Below are positions 1-4,998 of a stretch of 7,985 bases of DNA, in pieces. The translations under genes and the position numbers were made by a program. Position 1 is the stretch's first letter, and the number at the start of each line of letters is the position of its first letter. The notes beneath the pieces are model-generated. The model was not told the origin of the DNA. It was given only the letters and a program-made list of their open reading frames with translations, and made no database searches. Origin of the DNA: JAUYQE01 sp035289745 (GTDB taxonomy: Archaea > Nanobdellota > Nanobdellia > Woesearchaeales > GW2011-AR9); contig DATDWF010000056.1 of NCBI GenBank assembly GCA_035289745.1, positions 1 to 7,985 on the forward strand. The letters are read 5' to 3'.

Positions 1-33
1 TGTATTGATGCATTCCTTCGATAAACCCTGCAG

Positions 34-245
34 AAAAACAGAACGGCTTTCTTGCTTCTTTGGATTAGATTTATTCTTCTCTTACTCTGGTACGAATGGA
101 TACGCTTCACTCCTTCGTGAAGCACGTGAAGTTTGAAAGGCTCTATCTTTCTCTAGTATTGAAAGGAATGAAGCCCGAACGTAACCCCCGAGTTCATTGC
201 TTGGGTTTCCCGTCGGCTCCCGCAGGTACTCTCACCTCGGGCTCT
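34..245 (-). ncRNA. candidate structured RNA B (or long 5' leader), minus strand
   Basis: No known RNA family could be assigned with confidence. A minus-strand BRE/TATA at 263-282 predicts a transcript start near 245. The predicted 5' end folds compactly: a 7-bp closing stem pairs 237-243 with 172-178, and it encloses a 6-bp hairpin (200-205 with 187-192, 7-base loop). A second perfect 7-bp hairpin lies at 104-123. On the minus strand the first domain contains GAGTAC, GGGAAACCC and GAACTCGG followed by GTTA. All of these resemble conserved pieces of archaeal 5S rRNA, but they occur in a swapped order and without a normal helix I. A T-run at 34-38 is the only end signal visible, so the 3' boundary is a guess. 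It could equally be a 5' leader of a minus-strand gene beyond the left edge. Confidence 0.35.
104..123. repeat. perfect hairpin (7-bp stem, 6-base loop)
   Basis: GCTTCAC at 104-110 is exactly complementary to GTGAAGC at 117-123, with loop TCCTTC between them. It lies inside the candidate minus-strand RNA B. No T-run follows on either strand, so it is more likely part of RNA secondary structure than a terminator. Confidence 0.6.
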
Positions 246-262
246 GGATAAATTTTGCAGTC

Positions 263-282
263 CTTATTTTATAAATGTTTCG
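263..282 (-). promoter_or_regulatory. predicted BRE/TATA promoter for RNA B
   Basis: Read on the minus strand, CGAAAC followed by ATTTATAAAATAAG matches the archaeal BRE-TATA layout. A start about 26 bases beyond the TATA centre falls near 245, right at the 5' side of the strong closing stem of RNA B. The 12 bases at 271-282 recur exactly at 464-475. The TATA is nearly palindromic, so plus-strand use is possible, but the BRE-like CGAAA favours the minus strand. Confidence 0.45.
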
Positions 283-318
283 GGCGAGAAATCTGAAAAA
301 GGAAACATTACAACAACG

Positions 319-323
319 AAAAA
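319..323 (-). terminator. T-run at end of candidate RNA A
   Basis: Five consecutive A on the plus strand give TTTTT on the minus strand directly after GGGG, downstream of three hairpins. Archaeal termination on oligo-T tracts makes this a plausible 3' end for RNA A. Confidence 0.35.
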
Positions 324-440
324 CCCCAACAAGCCGGTTTGACCCGGCCTGCTGAGGAGCACAAAGGCTTACGCCTTTGGCTCCGCTCAAGGAAAGGTGA
401 CTTCCCCTAAGCGGAAAAGAGGTGGTTTTGAGGTGTTATA
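319..440 (-). ncRNA. candidate structured RNA A, minus strand
   Basis: No family was recognised. On the minus strand a closing helix can pair GGTTTT (complement of 320-325) with AAAACC (complement of 424-429). Inside it are three hairpins. The first is 383-387 with 410-414, containing an inner stem (391-396 with 401-405). The second is a 12-bp stem with one bulge, 356-368 with 373-384, whose minus-strand loop GTAA is a GNRA tetraloop. The third is a 5-bp GC stem, 333-337 with 344-348. The GNRA loop, the BRE-TATA upstream and the terminal T-run all favour the minus strand. An H/ACA guide RNA, a small regulatory RNA or a lineage-specific RNA are possible; no clear ACA box or C/D box was found. 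The stretch has no credible open reading frame. Confidence 0.4.
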
Positions 441-456
441 CCACTTAAAAATAGTG

Positions 457-475
457 CTATTATATAAATGTTTCG
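457..475 (-). promoter_or_regulatory. predicted BRE/TATA promoter for RNA A
   Basis: On the minus strand CGAAAC precedes ATTTATATAATAG, the same BRE-TATA arrangement as at 263-282. The predicted start is near 440, just before the AAAACC strand of RNA A's closing helix. Because TATA boxes are nearly symmetric, a weak plus-strand role toward 490 cannot be excluded. Confidence 0.45.
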
Positions 476-510
476 TAATTATTAGTACTGTCAAGTTGTG
501 ATAGATAATG

Positions 511-518
511 TTTATAAA
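511..518 (+). promoter_or_regulatory. TATA box of the 541-2937 operon
   Basis: TTTATAAA begins 30 bases before the ATG at 541, the same spacing seen before RIO1 kinase and topoisomerase VI B. Transcription would start at or next to that ATG, giving a leaderless mRNA. The in-frame ATG at 508 overlaps this TATA box and would lie upstream of the transcript, which is why it was not chosen as the start. Confidence 0.65.
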
Positions 519-540
519 GAGAGCGTCATTTTTAAAAACC

Positions 541-1128
541 ATGAACATTGAAAACCCTCTCTCAGAAAAGAGCTTAAAGTATCTTGATATAGTTACGGAA
601 CACAGTAAACAAAAATTTGTTTATGTACGATGCAGCCAGCATGAGCAGGAGAATGCTATTGCACAACAGCTTTTCGAATACTTGGCACCCCAAAAAAAGG
701 CTGCTATAGACCGGTTATCTCTTGATCATACCCATCTCCCCCCAGCGGTGGCAAGAAAATACGGAGAGTACTTCAAAAAGCGGTTTTCTTTGAGTGATGA
801 AGAGCTGAATCCCTATTTCAGCAATCCCCTTAATCTGTCTTTACCGTTAAAATTAAGAGCCAGGCTGGAAGCATACCACGGAACCGGGGTAGAGGTTGTT
901 ATCATCCCGGATTTTGTTACCGCTTTACGACAAGAACCAAAGAGCCTTGAAGAAGCTATAGCAGCAATAAACGGGAATCGAGAATTTCTACATCAGCCAG
1001 AAACCTGCACTATTATTATCTATGAACCCGATGATGTAGAATTATGGGGGAACCATCTCTTTGTAGATTTTCGCAGCTGGAGTGGAGGTCATGTTACTTT
1101 GTCTGAGTGCGGGATACCAGTACTTTGA
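541..1128 (+). CDS. uncharacterised 195-aa protein, possible stand-alone module of large NTPase/TPR-type proteins
   Basis: Function unknown. The chosen start (ATG 541) lies 30 bases after a TATA box. The protein is soluble, with no signal peptide or membrane segment. Strand-like runs alternate with helices: KFVYVRCS (residues 25-32), VEVVIIPDF (117-125), CTIIIYEPDD (156-165), then FRSWSGG (177-183). A helix with INGNREFL (143-150) sits before the last strand. This order (a strand ending in RC/CN, a long helix, a VVII strand, a 'LN..RE.L' helix, a 'II.YEP' strand and F.SWSG) recalls, from memory, an N-terminal module found in large bacterial and archaeal TPR/NTPase proteins, where the last motif reads SWRSG. 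No Walker A motif is present. It is first in an operon, 18 bases before the DNA ligase, so a role with ligase and nuclease is possible. The family hint is inference. Confidence 0.8.
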   Translation: MNIENPLSEKSLKYLDIVTEHSKQKFVYVRCSQHEQENAIAQQLFEYLAPQKKAAIDRLSLDHTHLPPAVARKYGEYFKKRFSLSDEELNPYFSNPLNLSLPLKLRARLEAYHGTGVEVVIIPDFVTALRQEPKSLEEAIAAINGNREFLHQPETCTIIIYEPDDVELWGNHLFVDFRSWSGGHVTLSECGIPVL

Positions 1129-1146
1129 CTAAAATAACAGAAAAAC

Positions 1147-2283
1147 ATGGTCAAGATCTCATTTGGAAATCCTATAGAACCCATGGGACCTTACTATAGC
1201 GAAGCGGACTTAAATGACCTGCCCGTAAGCCAGACGAGTGTAGCTCTTCTAGAAAGCCTTATCAATGAGGCAGGAGGAAGCTTAGCCTGCGAGCTGAAAG
1301 AAGACGGCTTCCGCTGCCAAGTCCATGTGGACGGCCGGGATGTGAAACTGTTTACCCGCGGTTCCGGCGAGTTTGAGGTACGGTGTTTTCCGGAAATTGT
1401 TCAGGGGCTCCAAGAGCTTGGACTCGAAAAGGCCATCATCGACGGCGAGCTGCGGGGCAGCGCAGGCAAGTACGACGGATTTAAAGCAATGCAAGCCCGG
1501 GCCCGCTATGCAGGAAGAATTAATGAGAAAGCCCTGCGAGAATATCTTCAGAAAAAACTCCAAGAGTTTCCGGTGCAGCTGGTGGCTTTTGATATATTGA
1601 TGAGCAGCGGAGTGCCCCAGATTCAGGAAACGAATGAAACGAGGAGAGCGCTGCTGGAAGAAGTGCTGGGAGAAGATCAAATAATTGTTCCGGTTTCCCG
1701 AACGATAGCAGAAACACCCCGGGATATCGTAGCGCTCTATGCGCAAAAAGTGCAACAGGAGAACTATGAAGGTATCGTCCTTAAACAGCCACTGCTTGAA
1801 TATCTCCCCAGCGACAAAAAGCATTGGGTCAAGCTCAAAAAATTCGAGCCGCTGGACCTCGTTGTTCTCGGCTTATCACGCGGGAAATCGCCACATAAAT
1901 ACAGCCAGGCGCTGGTTGGTTCCTATCTCCTAGAGAAGGATGTGTATCAATCGCTGGGGTTTGTGAATCTGGTGCGGGAAAATCCGGTTACAGGCCATTT
2001 ATTTGCTGAAGATGTCTTGGCTTTGGTTGGAAAGCAGCAAGCAACACTGCCGAAAAATGTAGTGGTAGGAACGAAAAAGCCCGAGGTATACGTTGCGCCA
2101 ACCGTCGTGCTGGAAATACGAGCCATGAACATCGATCGAGGAAATGATTTTGCCTGCAGCCTTGATGATAAAACGTTCTACTCGCTACGCATTGCCTATG
2201 TGCGAGGGATACGGGAAGATAAGAATGCCGAGCAGGCCACCACTTCGGAATTTGTGGCGGCGTATCAGAAACGGCAGCGGTGA
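1147..2283 (+). CDS. minimal ATP-dependent DNA ligase
   Basis: It seals nicks through an enzyme-AMP intermediate. Nucleotidyltransferase motifs appear in order. Motif I is KEDGFR, with the adenylated lysine K51, G54 and R56. Motif III is IIDGEL (D99, E101), and motif IIIa is VAFDIL (148-149). Motif IV is EGIVLKQP (E208, K213), and motif V is WVKLKK (K229, K231). An OB-fold region follows from about 235, with basic residues near RIAYVRGIRED (348-358). At 378 aa it lacks the roughly 200-residue N-terminal DNA-binding domain of typical archaeal replicative LigI (about 550-600 aa). It therefore resembles compact repair ligases such as the LigD ligase domain. The nuclease gene follows after a few bases, pointing to a joint task in DNA end processing or repair. 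It could also be this organism's main ligase if no longer one exists elsewhere in the genome. Confidence 0.93.
   Translation: MVKISFGNPIEPMGPYYSEADLNDLPVSQTSVALLESLINEAGGSLACELKEDGFRCQVHVDGRDVKLFTRGSGEFEVRCFPEIVQGLQELGLEKAIIDGELRGSAGKYDGFKAMQARARYAGRINEKALREYLQKKLQEFPVQLVAFDILMSSGVPQIQETNETRRALLEEVLGEDQIIVPVSRTIAETPRDIVALYAQKVQQENYEGIVLKQPLLEYLPSDKKHWVKLKKFEPLDLVVLGLSRGKSPHKYSQALVGSYLLEKDVYQSLGFVNLVRENPVTGHLFAEDVLALVGKQQATLPKNVVVGTKKPEVYVAPTVVLEIRAMNIDRGNDFACSLDDKTFYSLRIAYVRGIREDKNAEQATTSEFVAAYQKRQR
2279..2283 (+). promoter_or_regulatory. ribosome-binding site overlapping the ligase stop codon
   Basis: GGTGA matches the archaeal anti-Shine-Dalgarno end and includes the TGA stop of the ligase. 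It lies 6 bases before ATG 2290 and only 3 before ATG 2287, so it favours the second ATG and suggests coupled translation of ligase and nuclease. Confidence 0.5.
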
Positions 2284-2289
2284 ACGATG

Positions 2290-2937
2290 ATGACATACAC
2301 ACTCTCCCCGCACGCCCTGAACCTCTCTGTCGAATGTCCGCGCTGCTTCTGGAATGAGAGGCACGGGGATAAAAGGCCGAGCGGACCATTTCCTTCTTTG
2401 CCATCGGGAATGGATAAAATCATCAAACAACGGTTCGATGCCTATCGAAAAGCAGGAAGCCTTCCTGAAGAATTGGCCGCTCTCGATGACGTTATCTTGT
2501 TTTCGGACGAAAAACTTCTTAGAAAATGGAGAGATCAGCGAAAAGGCTTACAATGGACGGACGAGCGGGGAAACACGCTAGCTGGCTCTTTGGACGAAGC
2601 CTTGCAAACAAGTTCGGGAGAAATTGTCGTCTTGGACTACAAGACACGGGGGTTCCCGCTGAGAAAAACTCCCGACTATTACACGCTGCAAATGGAATGT
2701 TATGCGCTACTCCTGCAAAAGAAAGGTTTTTCAACAGCCAATTACGCTTTCCTGCTGTTCTATTATCCGAATAGTTTTACGAATGAAGGTACTGTCAAAT
2801 TCAACCACCAACTCATCACAGTTGCCGTTTCTCCAGCCCATGCAGAAGAAACCTTCCGGGCTGCAATTGGTTTCTTGGAAGGAGAAAAGCCGCCCCGGAA
2901 CAAAGAGTGTGAATTCTGTTACTGGAAAGAACGCTGA
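2290..2937 (+). CDS. PD-(D/E)XK superfamily nuclease, Cas4/RecB-like with two CxxC pairs
   Basis: A predicted metal-dependent DNA nuclease of 215 aa. The nuclease core shows SLDEAL (D102), then VVLDYKT (D116 and K118, the D-x-K of the PD-(D/E)XK fold), then QMECYALLLQ (Q134, Y138, the 'QxxxY' motif IV of RecB and Cas4 nucleases). Cysteines pair as CPRC near the N-terminus (C16, C19) and CEFC at the C-terminus (C207, C210). That arrangement fits an iron-sulfur cluster holding the two ends together, as in Cas4 and AddB, though here it is two plus two rather than one plus three. No CRISPR array or other cas gene is near, so a CRISPR role is not supported. Position directly after the ligase suggests repair. 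I recall close relatives with CPRCFW and GP.PSLPSGMD in candidate-phylum genomes. ATG 2287 is the alternative start. Confidence 0.85.
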   Translation: MTYTLSPHALNLSVECPRCFWNERHGDKRPSGPFPSLPSGMDKIIKQRFDAYRKAGSLPEELAALDDVILFSDEKLLRKWRDQRKGLQWTDERGNTLAGSLDEALQTSSGEIVVLDYKTRGFPLRKTPDYYTLQMECYALLLQKKGFSTANYAFLLFYYPNSFTNEGTVKFNHQLITVAVSPAHAEETFRAAIGFLEGEKPPRNKECEFCYWKER

Positions 2938-2974
2938 AGAAAATCTCAGAAAAAAGCCAAATCACTTCCAAACG

Positions 2975-2982
2975 TATATAAA
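2975..2982 (+). promoter_or_regulatory. TATA box of the RIO1 kinase operon
   Basis: TATATAAA begins 30 bases before ATG 3005 and is followed by a pyrimidine-rich stretch up to the start codon. The predicted transcript starts within a few bases of the ATG, so the mRNA is likely leaderless. This also rules out the longer in-frame reading that begins at 2702 inside the nuclease gene. Confidence 0.7.
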
Positions 2983-3004
2983 ACGCGCTTCTTTCTTGCT
3001 CTTC

Positions 3005-3712
3005 ATGGTCACCAGAACATACCAAGAGCGCTTCAAGACCCTGAAAGGCGTCTTTGACGAGTTTACGAACCGCACCATCTTCACCCTGCAAAGCCAGGGC
3101 GTTTTTGATGATCTGCTCAGCCCCCTTTCCGTGGGCAAGGAAAGCAATGTCTTTATCGGCCAAAAAGAGGGAAAGAAAGTTATCGTCAAGATTTACCGTG
3201 TGCAGAATTGCGACTTTAAGCGCATGTTTTCTTATATTGGCAAAGACCCCCGTTATGCCTATTTGCAGCGGCAACGCCGCCAGATCGTCTTTGCCTGGGC
3301 ACAGCGGGAGTACCGGAATCTGCTCTGGGCCGCCAAAGCCAAAGTGCGCGTACCCGAAGCCTTGGGCTGGCTGCAGCACATCATTGTTGAAGAGATGATC
3401 GGCACGGACATTCCGGCCCCGCGGCTGAAAGACGGGCTTCCAGAAAACCCTCAGCAGTTCTTAGACCTGATTATTGCAGAAATGCAAAAATTGTATCGCA
3501 GCGGCCTGATTCACGGCGACCTTTCGGCATTTAACATCCTCAATGATAAGGAAAATCCCGTCTTCATTGATTTCTCGCAGGCCACGATGGTAAAGACACC
3601 AAATTCTGAAGAGCTGCTGGAACGCGACATAAAAAATCTCGTGCAGTTCTTTGCCAAATTGCATGTGCGAGCATCTTCTGAAGAAATATTTAAAAAAGTA
3701 GCCGGAAAATAG
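3005..3712 (+). CDS. rio1: RIO1-type atypical serine kinase/ATPase
   Basis: Predicted cytoplasmic RIO kinase acting in late small ribosomal subunit maturation; RIO proteins work mainly as ATPases on pre-30S/40S particles. The 235-aa product has the RIO fold. The glycine-poor nucleotide loop PLSVGKESNVFIG covers residues 40-52, and the ATP-contacting lysine is K62 in VIVKIYR. The RIO1-specific insert CDFKRMFSYIGKDPRY runs from 69 to 84. The catalytic loop LIHGDLSAFNIL carries D172 and N177, and the metal-binding FIDFSQ carries D189. There is no N-terminal winged helix, which excludes RIO2. The start follows a TATA box by 30 bases; an in-frame open reading extends back to 2702 but overlaps the nuclease gene. 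The KH-domain gene begins 5 bases after its stop, matching known functional association of Rio1 and Dim2. Confidence 0.95.
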   Translation: MVTRTYQERFKTLKGVFDEFTNRTIFTLQSQGVFDDLLSPLSVGKESNVFIGQKEGKKVIVKIYRVQNCDFKRMFSYIGKDPRYAYLQRQRRQIVFAWAQREYRNLLWAAKAKVRVPEALGWLQHIIVEEMIGTDIPAPRLKDGLPENPQQFLDLIIAEMQKLYRSGLIHGDLSAFNILNDKENPVFIDFSQATMVKTPNSEELLERDIKNLVQFFAKLHVRASSEEIFKKVAGK

Positions 3713-3717
3713 GCATT

Positions 3718-4311
3718 ATGGTGAAAAAAGAAGCAACCAAAGCCCCCGCAGCAGAAGCGGCTGAAATGCCCGGAGAAGCGCCTGCGGAAGAATTCTCCTA
3801 CGAGCTGAAGATCCCCCAGGAACGGGTAGCCGTGCTTATCGGCGAGAAAGGGGCAACAAAAAGAGAGCTGGAAAAAGCCACGCACACTAAGCTGCAGATT
3901 TCGCCCGAAGGCGATGTAGTTCTTATGGGAAAAGACGGGCTGCTGCTCTATACGGCGCAGGAGATGGTTCGAGCCATTGGCCGGGGGTTTAATCCTAAAG
4001 TTGCGCTCCTACTGCTCAAGACGGATTATGCTCTGGAGCTCATCGACATGAAAGACATTGCGGGAAAAAGCAAGAACACGTTGGAGCGCATCAAAGGGCG
4101 CATCATCGGGACGCAAGGCCGGGCAAGACAGGAAATTGAGCATTTGACGGATACGCATATCTCCATCTATGGAAAAACGGTAGCGATTATTGGTGAAACG
4201 GCCGATGTGGCGGTAGCCCGGCAAGCTTTAGCGATGCTCCTCCAAGGGTCGATGCACAAGACGGTGTACCATTTCCTTGAAAAGAAGCGGAAAGAGATAG
4301 CGTTTGGGTAG
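3718..4311 (+). CDS. KH-domain ribosome maturation protein, Dim2/Pno1 family
   Basis: RNA-binding protein expected to bind near the 3' end of pre-16S rRNA during small-subunit assembly, as eukaryotic Pno1/Dim2 does. The 197 aa contain an Ala/Glu/Pro-rich tail (1-25) that is probably disordered. KH domain 1 (about 27-95) has VLIGEKG with GEKG at 42-45. A linker GRGFNPKVALLLL (88-100) is characteristic of the family. KH domain 2 (about 110-180) has IIGTQG with GTQG at 131-134 and ISIYGKTVAIIG at 148-159. Both GxxG loops are intact; in eukaryotic Pno1 the first KH domain is degenerate, so KH1 may bind RNA here. It follows the RIO1 gene by 5 bases and lacks a promoter of its own, so the two are cotranscribed. 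Confidence 0.93.
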   Translation: MVKKEATKAPAAEAAEMPGEAPAEEFSYELKIPQERVAVLIGEKGATKRELEKATHTKLQISPEGDVVLMGKDGLLLYTAQEMVRAIGRGFNPKVALLLLKTDYALELIDMKDIAGKSKNTLERIKGRIIGTQGRARQEIEHLTDTHISIYGKTVAIIGETADVAVARQALAMLLQGSMHKTVYHFLEKKRKEIAFG

Positions 4312-4334
4312 ATGCTTGATTAGAGATGGAGTGC

Positions 4335-4928
4335 ATGATAAAAGCAGTCATTTTCGACGTGAATGGCGTGTTTCTGGAAAGCGAATTCCTGAGCGACCGC
4401 TTGGCAAAAGATTTTGGCATTCCTGCTCTCGAAGTTTTCGCCGCTTTGAAAGCAATCATGCCTCTGGTTCGGAGACCGGAAGCACCTTCTTGCTATCAGC
4501 TCTGGGAGCCATACTTGGAACGCTGGAAAGTCTCTTTAGACGAAAAAGAATTCTTTGATTACTGGTTCTCAGGAGAACATCTTGTGCCTGAAGTAGTAAA
4601 ATATGCCCAACAGCTGCGAAAGAGAGTGAACGTTTACCTGCTGTCCAATAATTTCCGGGAAAGAACCATCTACTACCGGCAGCACTATCCCGAACTATTC
4701 GCTGCCGTGAACAAAGCTTATTTCTCCTGGGAAACAGGCTTTGTGAAACCAGAGGAAATGGCGTGGAAGAACATCTTGAAAGAAAACAAGCTTCTTCCTC
4801 AGCAGTGCGTCTACTTTGATAATGACGAAGAAAACGTTGCCGCAGCCCGGGAATTTGGGCTGTATGCTGAGCACTGGAAAGGGCTGAAGCAGGCAAAGGG
4901 AGTACTGGAAAAGCTGTTGCACGAGTAA
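4335..4928 (+). CDS. HAD-superfamily hydrolase, subfamily IA-like
   Basis: Predicted phosphatase-type HAD protein; substrate unknown. The four motifs are present. Motif I is VIFDVNGVF, with nucleophile D8. Motif II is LLSNN (S104), motif III is GFVKPE (K138), and motif IV is YFDNDEENV (D162, D164). A helical cap of about 70 residues sits between motifs I and II, as in subfamily IA. The second motif I position, normally the acid/base Asp of phosphatases, is Asn (N10). Some related HADs of the YihX or FDxGGV type also lack Asp there, so activity is not excluded. Start ATG 4335 gives the usual MIKAVIFD beginning, with GGAG at 4328-4331 just upstream; ATG 4326 would add three residues. It lies 23 bases after the KH gene and probably shares its transcript. 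Its link to ribosome maturation is unclear. Confidence 0.9.
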   Translation: MIKAVIFDVNGVFLESEFLSDRLAKDFGIPALEVFAALKAIMPLVRRPEAPSCYQLWEPYLERWKVSLDEKEFFDYWFSGEHLVPEVVKYAQQLRKRVNVYLLSNNFRERTIYYRQHYPELFAAVNKAYFSWETGFVKPEEMAWKNILKENKLLPQQCVYFDNDEENVAAAREFGLYAEHWKGLKQAKGVLEKLLHE

Positions 4929-4967
4929 GAGAAAATTTCAAAACGATGCCAAAACCCCACCATAACG

Positions 4968-4975
4968 TTTATAAA
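4968..4975 (+). promoter_or_regulatory. TATA box of the topoisomerase VI operon
   Basis: TTTATAAA begins 31 bases before ATG 4999, followed by a T/C-rich stretch like that upstream of RIO1. It predicts a nearly leaderless transcript covering both topoisomerase subunits. Confidence 0.7.
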
Positions 4976-4998
4976 CATTTTTCTTTCTTTCTGCACGC

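Noticed and set aside
187..211. plus-strand T-arm-like hairpin with loop TTCATTG followed by GTTTCCC
   Set aside because: No GGGAAAC acceptor strand, D arm or anticodon arm lies at tRNA distance upstream, so it is not a tRNA.
300..440. RNase P or SRP RNA
   Set aside because: GGGGAAGTC on the minus strand resembles RNase P conserved region I, but the paired P4 strand is absent at a sensible distance, and the SRP helix 8 signature is absent.
508..540. ATG at 508 as the start of the first gene
   Set aside because: It overlaps the TATA box at 511-518 and would be upstream of the predicted transcript; ATG 541 has the same TATA spacing as two other operon heads.
1282..1824. 180-aa open frame on the minus strand opposite the DNA ligase
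   Set aside because: It is a shadow of the ligase coding sequence, without its own promoter or recognisable motif.
2290..2937. CRISPR-associated Cas4
   Set aside because: Motifs are Cas4-like, but there is no repeat array, cas1 or cas2 in the window, and the cysteine spacing is two plus two rather than the usual Cas4 pattern.
2702..3004. N-terminal extension of the RIO1 reading frame
   Set aside because: It lies mostly inside the nuclease gene in another frame, reads as low-quality sequence, and precedes the promoter; the RIO1 family begins near ATG 3005.
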